Shown here one piece after another: positions 54,291 to 63,167 of a stretch of DNA of 64,000 nucleotides. The translations under genes were made by a program, and so were the position numbers. The notes beneath the pieces were generated by a model that was given only the letters and a program-made list of their open reading frames with translations, was not told the origin of the DNA and made no database searches. Each line of letters begins with the position of its first letter. The first letter of the stretch is position 1. This DNA comes from an uncultured Bacteroidaceae bacterium (GTDB taxonomy: Bacteria; Bacteroidota; Bacteroidia; Bacteroidales; Bacteroidaceae), in the NCBI GenBank assembly GCA_944320785.1, contig CALUIR010000004.1:1-64000 (forward strand), given 5' to 3'.

Positions 54291-56420
54291 ATGAGCTTTT
54301 TAGACTTCGAACTACAACTGCCCATCAAAGACCCTACTTGGATTTTTTTCCTTGTCTTGGCCATCATCCTCTTTGCTCCTATCATATTGGAACGCCTCCG
54401 CATCCCTCACATCATCGGCATGATTCTGGCAGGCGTGCTGCTCGGCGAGCATGGCTTCAACATCCTGGCACGCGACAGCAGCTTCGAGCTTTTCGGGCAA
54501 GTCGGGCTTTACTACATCATGTTCCTCGCCGGGTTAGAGATGAACATGGAGGACTTCAAAAGCATCCGTGGCAAGGCTACCGTGCTGGGCCTGCTGGCTT
54601 TCATCATCCCGTTGGGCATCGGTTTTTGGACCAACCTCCATATTCTCGGCTACACCGTCATCACTTCCGTCCTCTTGGCCAGCATGTATGCATCGCACAC
54701 GCTGATAGCCTACCCCATCGTCACCCGCTACGGGGTCAACAGGCAACGGTCGGTCAGCATAGCCGTGGGCGGCACCGCCGTGACCGACACCTTGACCCTC
54801 TTGGTGCTGGCCGTCATCGCAGGCATGTACAAGGACGAAGCATCGGGCATGTTCTGGGTATGGCTTGTTTTGAAGGTCGTTGCCCTCAGCCTCGTCATCA
54901 TGTACACGTTCCCCCGCATCGGGCGGTGGTTCTTCCGGCGCTACAGCGACAACGTGGTGCAATACATCTTCGTCATGGCGATGGTGTTCCTGGGCGCAGG
55001 GCTGATGGAACTGGTCGGCATGGAAGGCATCTTGGGCGCTTTCCTCGTGGGATTGGTGCTGAACCGCCTCATCCCGCACGTCTCCCCCCTGATGAACCAC
55101 TTGGAGTTCGTGGGGAATGCCTTGTTCATCCCCTATTTCCTAATCGGGGTAGGCATGCTGATCAACGTGAAAATCCTGTTCGGGCACGTGGACTCCCTGA
55201 AGGTGGCCGCCGTGATGATTGTGGTGGCCTTGTCCGGGAAATGGATTGCGGCATGGCTCACGCAGAAAATCTACAGGATGCGCGCCGTGGAACGTGAACT
55301 GATGTTCGGGCTGAGCAACGCGCAGGCGGCCGCCACGCTTGCCGCCGTATTGGTAGGGTATGAAATCATCCTGCCGACCGGGGAACGGCTGCTGAACGAA
55401 GACGTGCTGAACGGAACCATCCTGCTCATCCTCGTCACTTGCGTGGCCAGTTCGTTCACGACGGAACATGCGGCGAGGCGCATCGCCATGGACACGGCGA
55501 AAATCAGTGACGAGAAGGGGCAGGAAAAGGAACGCATCCTGATACCCATCGCCAACCCGGACACGATTGACGACTTGGTGAACCTCGCGCTCGTGGTCAG
55601 GGACGCCAAGCAGAAAGAACCGCTCATCGCCCTGAACGTCATCAACGACAGCAACAAATCAGACATCAAGGAACTGCAAGGGAAAAGGAACTTGGAACGG
55701 ACCGCCATGGTGGCCGCAGCCGCCGACGTGCGCGTGCATACCATCAACCGCTACGACCTGAACATCGCCTCCGGCATCATCCATACCATCAAGGAGTCCG
55801 ATGCCACCGATGTCATCATCGGGCTGCACCGGAAGGCCAACATCATCGACTCCTTTTACGGCACGATGACGGAGAACCTGCTGAAAGGCACGCACCGGCA
55901 AGTGATGATTGCCCGGTTCCTCATGCCGGTGAACACGTTGCGGCGCATCATCATCGCCGTGCCGCCCAAGGCGGAATACGAGCCGGGATTCCGGAAATGG
56001 GTGGAGCAAATCTGCCGCATGGGCAGCCAACTGGAATGCCGCGTGCATTTCTTCGCCGAGGAACAGACGCAGCAGCACATCGGGAACCTCATCAAGAAGC
56101 GGCACGGCAACGTCCTTTGCGAGATGTCGCCGCTTGACAGTTGGGACGACCTGCTGCTGCTGACCGGGCAGGTGAACTACGACCACCTCTTGGTCATCGT
56201 CAGCGCGCGGCCGGGGGGGATATCCTATGCCTCTTCGTTCGACAAGACGCCTTCGCTCATCAGCAAGTATTTCCTCAACAACAGCCTGCTGATTTTGTAT
56301 CCCGACCAGTATGGCAACCCGGAGGAGAACGTTTCCTTCTCCGACCCGCGCGGGCACAACGACGCGCAACGCTACGACGACATCGGGAAGCGCATCTACC
56401 AATGGTTTAAAAAGAGTTGA
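54291..56420 (+). CDS. CPA2-family cation:proton antiporter with C-terminal UspA-like region
   Basis: The 709-residue protein has about 12 membrane helices (residues 15-400; LRIPHIIGMILAGVLLGEHG, GLYYIMFLAGLEMNMEDF, GILGAFLVGLVLNRLIP) typical of KefB/NhaS-type Na+ or K+/H+ exchangers. The cytoplasmic C-terminal half (about 415-709) resembles one or two universal-stress-protein domains (ILIPIANPDTIDDLVNLALV, ATDVIIGLHRKANIIDSFYG). That part may sense nucleotides. A -7 box TATTTTTG (54252-54259) precedes it. tcdA starts directly after its stop codon, so the two are co-transcribed. Confidence 0.9.
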   Translation: MSFLDFELQLPIKDPTWIFFLVLAIILFAPIILERLRIPHIIGMILAGVLLGEHGFNILARDSSFELFGQVGLYYIMFLAGLEMNMEDFKSIRGKATVLGLLAFIIPLGIGFWTNLHILGYTVITSVLLASMYASHTLIAYPIVTRYGVNRQRSVSIAVGGTAVTDTLTLLVLAVIAGMYKDEASGMFWVWLVLKVVALSLVIMYTFPRIGRWFFRRYSDNVVQYIFVMAMVFLGAGLMELVGMEGILGAFLVGLVLNRLIPHVSPLMNHLEFVGNALFIPYFLIGVGMLINVKILFGHVDSLKVAAVMIVVALSGKWIAAWLTQKIYRMRAVERELMFGLSNAQAAATLAAVLVGYEIILPTGERLLNEDVLNGTILLILVTCVASSFTTEHAARRIAMDTAKISDEKGQEKERILIPIANPDTIDDLVNLALVVRDAKQKEPLIALNVINDSNKSDIKELQGKRNLERTAMVAAAADVRVHTINRYDLNIASGIIHTIKESDATDVIIGLHRKANIIDSFYGTMTENLLKGTHRQVMIARFLMPVNTLRRIIIAVPPKAEYEPGFRKWVEQICRMGSQLECRVHFFAEEQTQQHIGNLIKKRHGNVLCEMSPLDSWDDLLLLTGQVNYDHLLVIVSARPGGISYASSFDKTPSLISKYFLNNSLLILYPDQYGNPEENVSFSDPRGHNDAQRYDDIGKRIYQWFKKS

Positions 56421-57131
56421 ATGGATAGCTGGGAACAACGCACGGAATTGCTGCTGGGGGCGGAGAAGCTCCGGCGCCTGCACGAGGCCCATGTGCTGGT
56501 GGCAGGGACGGGCGGCGTGGGCGCTTGGGCGGCGGAAATGATTTGCCGGGCGGGCGTGGGGGAAATGACCCTTGTGGACGCCGACACCGTGCAGCCCAGC
56601 AACCTCAACCGGCAACTGCCCGCGCTGCGCTCCACCCTCGGGCTGCCCAAGGCGGAGGTGCTGGCCCGGCGGTTCCTCGACATCAACCCCCGACTGAAGC
56701 TGCACGTGCTGCCTGTGTTCCTGGACGAGGGCAACATCCCCGGCCTGCTGGACGGCGCGCGCCTTTCCTTCATCGTGGACGCCATCGACAGCGTGGGACC
56801 CAAGTGCTGCCTCATCCGCGAGGCGCAGGACAGGGGCATCCCCATCGTGTCGAGCATGGGGGCGGGGGCAAAAACAGACGCCACGCAGGTGCGCTTCGCC
56901 GATTTGTGGGACACTTTCCATTGCGGGCTGGCCAGGGCGGTGCGCCGCCGGCTGCGGGACGGGGGGCGGAAACGGCTGCCCGTGGTGTTCTCCGCCGAAC
57001 AGGCCCGCCCGGAAGCCGTCGCGCCGCCCGAAGGCGGGAGCCCGGGCAAGAAGCCGGTGGCCGGCACCGTGAGCTACTTGCCGGCGGTATTCGGCTGCTA
57101 CCTGGCCGAGCATGTCATCCGTAACCTTTGA
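56421..57131 (+). CDS. tcdA: tRNA threonylcarbamoyladenosine dehydratase
   Basis: TcdA, a ThiF/E1-like ATPase, converts t6A37 of tRNA to the cyclic form ct6A. The 236 residues show [21 protein letters not shown] (quoted in part), [32 protein letters not shown] and [17 protein letters not shown], the adenylation-site motifs. It is a little shorter than the E. coli enzyme (268). It begins immediately after the antiporter stop. GC content is very high from here on. Confidence 0.93.
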   Translation: MDSWEQRTELLLGAEKLRRLHEAHVLVAGTGGVGAWAAEMICRAGVGEMTLVDADTVQPSNLNRQLPALRSTLGLPKAEVLARRFLDINPRLKLHVLPVFLDEGNIPGLLDGARLSFIVDAIDSVGPKCCLIREAQDRGIPIVSSMGAGAKTDATQVRFADLWDTFHCGLARAVRRRLRDGGRKRLPVVFSAEQARPEAVAPPEGGSPGKKPVAGTVSYLPAVFGCYLAEHVIRNL

Positions 57132-57138
57132 AACCAAC

Positions 57139-57792
57139 ATGATAAAGTTAGAGAACATCACCAAGAGCTTCGGCAGCCTGCAGGTGCTGAAGGGCATCGA
57201 CTTAGAAATAAGGGAAGGGGAAGTGGTGGCCATCGCCGGCCCCAGCGGGGCGGGGAAGACCACGTTGCTGCAAATCATCGGCACGCTCGACCGCCCGGAC
57301 GGGGGCCGCGTGTGGTTCGAGGGCGTTGACACCGGGACGCTGAAGGAGCGGGAACTGGCCCGCTTCCGCAACCGGCGCATCGGCTTCGTCTTCCAGTTCC
57401 ACCAACTGCTGCCGGAGTTCACCGCTGCGGAGAACGTCATGATGCCCCTGCTCATCGCCGGGCAGGGCATGCAGGCGGCCGCCCGCAGGGCCGGGGAACT
57501 GCTGTCGTTCATGGGCCTGTCGGCCCGGGCGGGGCATAAGCCGTCGGAGCTGTCGGGCGGGGAGAGGCAGCGGGTGGCCGTGGCGCGGGCCCTGGCCAAC
57601 AAGCCGTCGGTCATCCTCGCCGACGAGCCTTCCGGCAGCCTCGACACGCAGAACCGCGAGGAACTGCACCGCCTGTTCTTCCGCCTGCGCGAGGAGTTCG
57701 GGCAGACGTTCGCCATCGTCACGCACGATGAGCAGCTGGCGGCGATGAGCGACCGCACCATCCGCCTGGTGGACGGCAGGATAAGCCGCTGA
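57139..57792 (+). CDS. lolD: LolD/MacB-type ABC transporter ATPase
   Basis: The 217-residue ATPase has Walker [11 protein letters not shown] loop [19 protein letters not shown], signature [16 protein letters not shown] and Walker [14 protein letters not shown]. The pattern [17 protein letters not shown] is typical of LolD, which extracts lipoproteins for transfer to the outer membrane with LolCE. No permease is adjacent, as often seen in Bacteroidales, where the lolCE-type permease is elsewhere. I start at ATG 57139, 7 nt after tcdA. Confidence 0.88.
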   Translation: MIKLENITKSFGSLQVLKGIDLEIREGEVVAIAGPSGAGKTTLLQIIGTLDRPDGGRVWFEGVDTGTLKERELARFRNRRIGFVFQFHQLLPEFTAAENVMMPLLIAGQGMQAAARRAGELLSFMGLSARAGHKPSELSGGERQRVAVARALANKPSVILADEPSGSLDTQNREELHRLFFRLREEFGQTFAIVTHDEQLAAMSDRTIRLVDGRISR

Positions 57793-57848
57793 ACGGGCAG
57801 GGGCGCCCGGGGCGCCCCGCCATCCCATGAATGCCAAAACAGACGCTT

Positions 57849-58253
57849 ATGAAATACAATCCCAGCAAGTATCCCCTTTCATGGGCCGCCGCTGCGGCCA
57901 TCATTGCCCTGTCGCTCCTCAAGGCGCCCGGCACGGGGCTGGAGCGGATTCCCCACCTCGACAAAGCCGCCCACTTCTGCATGTACGCCGGATGGGGCTG
58001 CTGCCTCTGGCTGGAAAGCCTGCTGGCGCAGCGGGAACGCTTCCGCCCGCGCGCCGCCCTGTGGCGGTGCGTGGCGCTGCCGGCGGCCTTCGGCGGCTGC
58101 ATGGAACTGCTGCAGGAACACGCCACGGGCTGGCGCAGCGGCGACTGGGCGGACTTGGCGGCCAACCTCTGCGGCGTGGCGGCGGCCGCCCTCGCCGGGC
58201 ATTTCGCGCTGCGCCCGCGCTTGTCACCTCCAAAAAAGAAACAGAATGGGTAA
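57849..58253 (+). CDS. VanZ-like membrane protein
   Basis: The 134-residue protein has three to four hydrophobic segments and the family-type core IPHLDKAAHFCMYAGWGCCLW and WRSGDWADLAANLCGVAAA (quoted separately). VanZ-like domains are of unclear role; some give low-level teicoplanin resistance. The last 8 nt overlap the start of rnhA, suggesting coupled translation. Composition is very GC-rich. I start at MKYNPSKYP (57849). Confidence 0.75.
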   Translation: MKYNPSKYPLSWAAAAAIIALSLLKAPGTGLERIPHLDKAAHFCMYAGWGCCLWLESLLAQRERFRPRAALWRCVALPAAFGGCMELLQEHATGWRSGDWADLAANLCGVAAAALAGHFALRPRLSPPKKKQNG

Positions 58254-58851
58254 GAAGAAGTACTACGTGGTGTGGAACGGCCTTGAGCCGGGCGTGTACG
58301 CCTCGTGGCAGGACTGCCTGCTGCAGGTGAAGGGCGTGAAGGACGCCCGCTACCAGGGCTACGCCACCGAGGAGGAAGCCCTCCGCGCCTACCGCGCAGG
58401 CGGGCCGGAAGCCGGCGGGCGCCCGGCGGCGGAGGCAGGCGGGGACGAGCCGGACGCGGAATGCCTCGTGGTGGACGCGGCATGCAGCGGCAACCCCGGC
58501 CCGATGGAATACCAAGGGAAATACCTGCGGACGGGCCAGACCGTGTTCCGCTTCGGGCCCGCGCACGGCACGAACAACATCGGCGAGTTCCTCGCCATCG
58601 TCCACGCCCTCGCCCTCCTGGAGCAGAAAGGCGCCCGCATGCCCGTCTATTCCGACAGCGCGACCGCCATCAGCTGGGTGCGGCAGAAGCAGTGCAAGAC
58701 CAAGCTGCCCCGCACCGCCCGCACCGAACCCCTCTTCGCCCTCGTCGCGAGGGCCGAGGCATGGCTGCGCGGGCATCCCGCCCACGCCCCCGTGCGCAAA
58801 TGGGACACCGCCCGCTGGGGCGAGATACCGGCCGACTTCGGCCGGAAATGA
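58246..58851 (+). CDS. rnhA: Ribonuclease H1 with N-terminal hybrid-binding domain
   Basis: This enzyme cleaves RNA in RNA-DNA hybrids. The 201 residues have an N-terminal hybrid-binding domain (about 3-48: KKYYVVWNGLEPGVYASWQD, then YQGYATEEEALRAY) and a C-terminal RNase H fold with the acidic residues in VVDAACSGNPG (Asp), NNIGEFLAIVHA (Glu), VYSDSATAISW (Asp) and RKWDTARWGE (Asp). All four acidic positions appear present. It overlaps vanZ by 8 nt. A wider ORF starting upstream in this frame is not needed. Confidence 0.93.
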   Translation: MGKKKYYVVWNGLEPGVYASWQDCLLQVKGVKDARYQGYATEEEALRAYRAGGPEAGGRPAAEAGGDEPDAECLVVDAACSGNPGPMEYQGKYLRTGQTVFRFGPAHGTNNIGEFLAIVHALALLEQKGARMPVYSDSATAISWVRQKQCKTKLPRTARTEPLFALVARAEAWLRGHPAHAPVRKWDTARWGEIPADFGRK

Positions 58852-59144
58852 CCGCCCGCAAGGAATCTCCACGCCATCCGCAAAGATTCCCAACGCCACC
58901 CGTGTCCATTCCCCAAGCCATCCGCAAGGATTCTTAAAACGGCGACGGCGTTTGCACAGACGGCGACGGCGTTTGCACAAACAACGACGGCGTTTGCACA
59001 AACGGCGGCGCTGTCCGCAGAATTCTCCCGCATGCGCACAAAAATCCACACGCATCCGTATGGCAATCCGCACGCAAGGCGCGGGCAATCCTCCCGCATC
59101 CGCCACAGGACGCCGCCGCCCGCCGCCGGGAAAGGCAAGGGGCG
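58852..59144. repeat. Intergenic spacer with 21-nt tandem repeats
   Basis: GACGGCGTTTGCACA recurs at 58944-58958, 58965-58979 and 58986-59000, a period of exactly 21 nt. Variants continue with GCATGCGC and CCGCATCCGC motifs to 59100, and CCATCCGCAA/AAGGATTC at 58875 and 58917. The GTTTGCACAAAC part is a short dyad. No gene is convincing in this GC-rich convergent spacer. Confidence 0.7.
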
Positions 59145-59849
59145 TCAGCCGCCCTGCGTCAGCCGCCGGAAACGCTCCTCCAACGCCGCCCCCCCGCCGG
59201 ACGCCGCCAGCGGCTCGTCCGCCGCTATCCGCCCGCCGTGAAGCACCAGCACGCGGTCGCACCACGCCCCGATTTCCCCCAGCGCATGCGTCGAGAACAG
59301 CACCGCGCTCTCCCGGCACGCCCGCCGCAAAAGCCCCTGCATCTCCCGCGCCTGCTCCGGGTCGAGGCCCGAAAAAGGCTCGTCAAGCACCAGCACCGCC
59401 GGGCGGTGGACCAACGCCTGCGCCCAGCCCGCGCGCTGGCGGAAACCCTTCGACAGCGTCCCGATGCGCCGCCCCGCCACCGCCTCCAGGCCCGTCTCGC
59501 GCAGCACGGCGGCCACCGCCCCGCGCCCCGCGCCATACATCCCCGCCACCATCGACAAGTACTCCGCCACCCGCAGCTCCGGGTAAAGCGGGCAATCCTC
59601 CGGCAAGTAGCCCATGCGCCGCCGCGCCGCCAGCGGCTCCCGCCACAAGTCCAGCCCGCACACCTCCACGCGCCCCGACGCAGGCCGGAGCCCCCCCGTG
59701 GCCACCCGCAGGCAAGTCGATTTCCCCGCCCCGTTCAGCCCCAGGAAAGCCGCCACCTCGCCCCGGCGCAACTCGAAGCTCACCCCCGAAAGCACCTCCC
59801 GGCTCCCGTAGCGCACCCGCACGTCCTCCAATCTCAAACCCATGCCCAT
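59145..59849 (-). CDS. GldA/CcmA-type ABC transporter ATPase
   Basis: The 234-residue ATPase has Walker A GLNGAGKST, Q loop GYLPEDCPLYPELRVAEYL, signature TLSKGFRQRAGWAQAL, Walker B AVLVLDEPFSGLDPEQ and the switch His in FSTHALGEIGAWC. The LSKGFRQR-type signature and GYLPED are typical of GldA-like exporters in Bacteroidetes. No permease gene flanks it, so the partner is unknown. I start at ATG 59849 (or 59843); the upstream frame is antisense GC-rich spacer. Strong GC bias is noted. Confidence 0.85.
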   Translation of the reverse strand: MGMGLRLEDVRVRYGSREVLSGVSFELRRGEVAAFLGLNGAGKSTCLRVATGGLRPASGRVEVCGLDLWREPLAARRRMGYLPEDCPLYPELRVAEYLSMVAGMYGAGRGAVAAVLRETGLEAVAGRRIGTLSKGFRQRAGWAQALVHRPAVLVLDEPFSGLDPEQAREMQGLLRRACRESAVLFSTHALGEIGAWCDRVLVLHGGRIAADEPLAASGGGAALEERFRRLTQGG

Positions 59850-60031
59850 ACGTTTTAAAACCTGATACGCAGGCAAAGATACAACTTTCCCGCGTCCCCC
59901 GCCGCGCCCCCGCCCCGATTTCTCGCCCCGCGCCGCCCCCGCGCGCCACGCGCAAAAGAAATTTTCATTTTTTCCACGAAATCCTTCCGCAATTGAAATA
60001 TTTGCCCTACATTTGCACCGCAAAAACAGAT

Positions 60032-60104
60032 CGGAATGTAGCGCAGTTGGTAGCGCACTACGTTCGGGACGTAGGGGTCGGGCGTTCGAGTCGCCTCATT
60101 CCGA
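60032..60104 (+). tRNA. tRNA-Pro (anticodon CGG)
   Basis: The 73-nt cloverleaf has acceptor CGGAATG/CATTCCG, D arm GCGC-AGTTGGTA-GCGC, anticodon stem CTACG/CGTAG with loop TTCGGGA (anticodon CGG), and a T arm with GTTCGAGTC. CCA is not encoded after the discriminator A. A -7 box TACATTTG precedes it (60008-60015). The hairpin 60115-60149 is the likely terminator. Confidence 0.95.
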
Positions 60105-60114
60105 CACAGCAAGC

Positions 60115-60149
60115 AAAGGCACGCGGCCGCCCGCCGGAAGCGTGCCTTT
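60115..60149 (+). terminator. Terminator after tRNA-Pro
   Basis: AAAGGCACGC (60115-60124) pairs with GCGTGCCTTT (60140-60149). It starts 10 nt after the tRNA, fitting a short tRNA transcript. Confidence 0.7.
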
Positions 60150-60262
60150 CCCATGCCCCCGCCCGGGAAGGCGCCCCCGTTTTTTCCCCCCGCCCCATGC
60201 GCCGGTTTCCGCAAAAAATGCTACCTTTGCCAGACTATTAACCCATTTAAAACATTACAACC

Positions 60263-60841
60263 ATGGCAAAAACCATCAAAGGAACCCAGACCGAAAAGAA
60301 CCTGCTCACCTCCTTCGCCGGAGAATCGCAGGCAAGAATGCGCTACACCTACTTCGCCAGCGTGGCAAAGAAAGAAGGCTACGAGCAAATCGCCGCCATC
60401 TTCGCCGAAACCGCCGACCAGGAGAAGGAACACGCCAAGCGCATGTTCAAATGGCTCGAAGGCGGGAAAACGGAAATCACCGCCTCCTACCCCGCCGGCA
60501 TCATCGGCAACACCCTCGAAAACCTCCGGGCAGCCGCCGAAGGCGAACACGAGGAATGGTCCGCCGACTACCCCCGCTTCGCCGACATCGCCGAGCAGGA
60601 AGGCTTCACCGCCATCGCCGCCATGTACCGCAACATCAGCATCGCCGAGAAAGGGCACGAGGAACGCTACCGCGCCCTCGCACGTAACATCGAGGAAGGC
60701 CGCGTGTTCGCCCGCGAAGAAACCACCGTATGGCAATGCCGCAACTGCGGGTTCATCTACGAAGGCACGCAAGCCCCCGAGACATGCCCCGCCTGCGCCC
60801 ACCCGCAAGCCTACTTCGAGGTGATGAAAAACAACTATTGA
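60263..60841 (+). CDS. rbr: Rubrerythrin
   Basis: This non-heme diiron peroxidase reduces hydrogen peroxide in anaerobes. The 192 residues have a ferritin-like four-helix domain with Glu/His ligands (SFAGESQARMRY, ETADQEKEHAKRMF, ISIAEKGHEERY) and a C-terminal rubredoxin domain with two CxxC pairs (WQCRNCGFIYEG, TCPACAHPQ). Length is standard. A -7 box TACCTTTG (60222-60229) lies 33 nt upstream of the ATG; no strong -33 is seen. Confidence 0.96.
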   Translation: MAKTIKGTQTEKNLLTSFAGESQARMRYTYFASVAKKEGYEQIAAIFAETADQEKEHAKRMFKWLEGGKTEITASYPAGIIGNTLENLRAAAEGEHEEWSADYPRFADIAEQEGFTAIAAMYRNISIAEKGHEERYRALARNIEEGRVFAREETTVWQCRNCGFIYEGTQAPETCPACAHPQAYFEVMKNNY

Positions 60842-60862
60842 GCCGCAAGGCCCGCAAAGCAC

Positions 60863-60890
60863 GGAAGGCAGCCCGCAAAGGCTGCCTTCC
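60863..60890. terminator. Hairpin between rubrerythrin and folK
   Basis: GGAAGGCAGCC (60863-60873) and its exact complement (60880-60890) form an 11-bp stem with a 6-nt loop between convergent genes. There is no T tract on either side. Confidence 0.65.
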
Positions 60891-60921
60891 CCGCATCCGC
60901 CCGCAGGCCGTGCGCCCGCCG

Positions 60922-61380
60922 TCAGGGGCAGGCCCGCAAAAGCTCCGCCACCGTCCGCCCAAGGACAGGATGGACCGCCCCAGGGGCAATCTCCGCCAAC
61001 GGCGCCAGCACGAAGCGGCGCAGGTGCATCAACGGGTGGGGCAGCGAAAGCCCCGGCAGGGAAACCACCCGGTCCCCGTAAAGCAGCAAGTCAATGTCTA
61101 TCACCCGGTCCGCATACCCCCCCGGCCCGCTCTTGGCCTCGCGCCCCAAGGCCCGCTCAATCTCCTGCGACACGTGCAGCGCCTCCTCCGGGGAAAGCCC
61201 CGTGCGCACCGCGCAGGCCGCGTTCAGGAACGGGTGGCGCGACGAAAAGCCCCACGGCGCCGTCTCGTGGAAAGACGACAGGGCCACGACCTCCCCCATC
61301 TGCCGGCCGATCCTCCTGGCCGCCTCCGTGAGGAAAGCCCGCCGGTCGCCCAAGTTGCTCCCAAGCCCCAAGTACAGCAT
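60922..61380 (-). CDS. folK: 6-hydroxymethyldihydropterin pyrophosphokinase
   Basis: FolK transfers pyrophosphate from ATP to hydroxymethyl-dihydropterin in folate synthesis. The 152 residues show LYLGLGSNLGDRRAFL, PFLNAACAV and DIDLLLYGDRVV, the last with the metal-binding Asp residues. I use ATG 61380; the frame also has a TTG start at 61395 that overlaps queA. It is last in uppP-truB-queA-folK. Confidence 0.95.
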   Translation of the reverse strand: MLYLGLGSNLGDRRAFLTEAARRIGRQMGEVVALSSFHETAPWGFSSRHPFLNAACAVRTGLSPEEALHVSQEIERALGREAKSGPGGYADRVIDIDLLLYGDRVVSLPGLSLPHPLMHLRRFVLAPLAEIAPGAVHPVLGRTVAELLRACP

Positions 61381-61391
61381 CGCCGCCCGGC

Positions 61392-62444
61392 TCAATCCAA
61401 AACCAGCATCGCGTCGCCGTACGTGCCGAACATGTAGCCCTCCTTCAGTGCCACATCGTAAGCCTTCATCACATGGTCGTAGCCGCCAAAAGCCGCCACC
61501 ATCATCAGCAACGTGGACATCGGCATCTGGAAATTGGCCACCATGCTCTTCGCAAGGGAAAACTCATACGGCGGGAAAATGAACTTGTTCGTCCAGCCCT
61601 CGTACTCCTTCAGATGCCCGTCGGCGCCCACGGCCGTCTCAACGGCACGCATCACGGTAGTGCCCACCACGCACACGTTCCGCCCCAAGTCAATGGCCTT
61701 GTTCACCACTTCCGTCGCTTCCCTCTCCACAAACATCTGCTCGGAGTCGGTCTTATGCTTCGTCAAGTCCTCCACGTCGATTTCACGGAAATTGCCCAAG
61801 CCCGCGTGCAGCGTGATGTAAGCAAAGTTGATGCCTTTGATTTCCATCCGCTTCATCAGCTCACGGCTGAAGTGCAGCCCGGCGGTAGGCGCCGTCACCG
61901 CCCCCTCGTGCTTCGCGAAGATGGTCTGGAAACGCTCCGTGTCCTCCGGCTCCGCCGGCCGGTGGATATACGTAGGCAACGGCGGCTCGCCCAAGTCGTA
62001 AAGGGCTTTCTTGAATTCATCGTGCGGCCCGTCATAAAGGAACCGCAGCGTCCTTCCCCGCGAAGTCGTGTTGTCTATCACCTCTGCCACCATGGAATCA
62101 TCCTCCCCGAAATACAGTTTGTTGCCAATGCGAATCTTCCGCGCAGGGTCCACCAGCACGTCCCACAGCCGCATGTCCGGGTTCAGTTCGCGCAACAAGA
62201 ACACTTCGATGCGCGCCCCGGTCTTCTCCTTGTTCCCGTACAGGCGCGCCGGGAACACCTTCGTGTCGTTGAACACGAAGGCATCCCCGTCATCGAAGTA
62301 CTCCAAGATGTCCTTGAACATCCTATGCTCGATGTCCCCCGTCTTCTTGTGAAGCACCATCAGGCGGGACTCGTCCCTGTACTTGGCCGGATGCAAAGCA
62401 ATCCTGTCTTCCGGCAACTTAAATTTGAATTGCGATAACTTCAT
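61392..62444 (-). CDS. queA: S-adenosylmethionine:tRNA ribosyltransferase-isomerase
   Basis: QueA makes epoxyqueuosine from preQ1-tRNA using SAM. The 350 residues include [20 protein letters not shown] (start), [32 protein letters not shown] and [17 protein letters not shown], all family signatures. Length is typical. The gene follows truB by 3 nt and precedes folK by 11 nt. Confidence 0.97.
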   Translation of the reverse strand: MKLSQFKFKLPEDRIALHPAKYRDESRLMVLHKKTGDIEHRMFKDILEYFDDGDAFVFNDTKVFPARLYGNKEKTGARIEVFLLRELNPDMRLWDVLVDPARKIRIGNKLYFGEDDSMVAEVIDNTTSRGRTLRFLYDGPHDEFKKALYDLGEPPLPTYIHRPAEPEDTERFQTIFAKHEGAVTAPTAGLHFSRELMKRMEIKGINFAYITLHAGLGNFREIDVEDLTKHKTDSEQMFVEREATEVVNKAIDLGRNVCVVGTTVMRAVETAVGADGHLKEYEGWTNKFIFPPYEFSLAKSMVANFQMPMSTLLMMVAAFGGYDHVMKAYDVALKEGYMFGTYGDAMLVLD

Positions 62445-62447
62445 GAT

Positions 62448-63167
62448 TTATCTGTTTATTGAACCGTTAATACTGTCTTCTATCTCCTGCTTTGAAAGCC
62501 AATCCTCAAAGTCGCCGACCTCCATGCATTGCTCCAGCCTGACATCGCCCACCCTTGTGCGTTGCAAGGCAGTCAGGTGTGCGCCGCTGTGCAATGCCAG
62601 CCCGATGTCGCGGGCCAAAGCGCGGATATACGTCCCCTTGCTGCAAACCACCCGGATTTTCACGATTGGCAACTCGCATTCCAGCAATTCTATTTCATCA
62701 ATGACCAGCGTCTTCGGCCTTAACGCCACTTCCTTTCCGGAACGGGCTAGGTCATAAGCCCTTTTGCCATCCACTTTGCACGCGGAAAACACCGGAGGCA
62801 CTTGCTCTATGCGCCCAACAAAAGCCTTCAACACTTCCTCCACCTTCTCACGGGTGATATGGCTGGTCGGATAAGTAGCATCTATCTCCTTCTCCAAGTC
62901 AAACGAAGGGGTCGTGGCGCCCAAACAAAGCGTAGCAATGTACTCCTTGGTGTGATACTGGAATTCTTCAATCCGTTTCGTGGCTTTCCCAGTACAAACC
63001 ACCATGACTCCCGTGGCCAATGGGTCGAGCGTGCCGGCATGCCCCACTTTGATCTTCTTGACCCCCAACCTTCGGGAAATATGGTACCGCACCTTAGCCA
63101 CCAATGCGAAAGAGGTCCATTTCAATGGTTTGTTAAAATACAATATCTCCCCTTCCTTGAAATCCAT
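62448..63167 (-). CDS. truB: tRNA pseudouridine(55) synthase
   Basis: TruB forms pseudouridine 55 in the T loop of tRNAs. The 239 residues contain YFNKPLKWTSFALVAKVR, the catalytic Asp in KVGHAGTLDPLATGVM, and SCSKGTYIRAL-like VVCSKGTYIRALARDIG. It lacks a PUA-like tail, as usual for short bacterial forms. Its ATG overlaps the uppP stop (ATGA). Confidence 0.96.
   Translation of the reverse strand: MDFKEGEILYFNKPLKWTSFALVAKVRYHISRRLGVKKIKVGHAGTLDPLATGVMVVCTGKATKRIEEFQYHTKEYIATLCLGATTPSFDLEKEIDATYPTSHITREKVEEVLKAFVGRIEQVPPVFSACKVDGKRAYDLARSGKEVALRPKTLVIDEIELLECELPIVKIRVVCSKGTYIRALARDIGLALHSGAHLTALQRTRVGDVRLEQCMEVGDFEDWLSKQEIEDSINGSINR

Noticed and set aside
54338..55297. 319-codon frame inside the antiporter gene
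   Set aside because: It is a shifted-frame shadow rich in R, H, G and P with no domain; the antiporter frame has clear membrane helices.
58939..59010. CRISPR-like tandem repeats
   Set aside because: Units are 21 nt with almost no spacer, and no cas genes are nearby. The same holds for the palindromes at 52512-52572.
57919..60241. Very long open frames on both strands in the GC-rich block
   Set aside because: High GC removes stop codons; the products are low-complexity R/A/P/G sequences, and real genes with known motifs occupy other frames.
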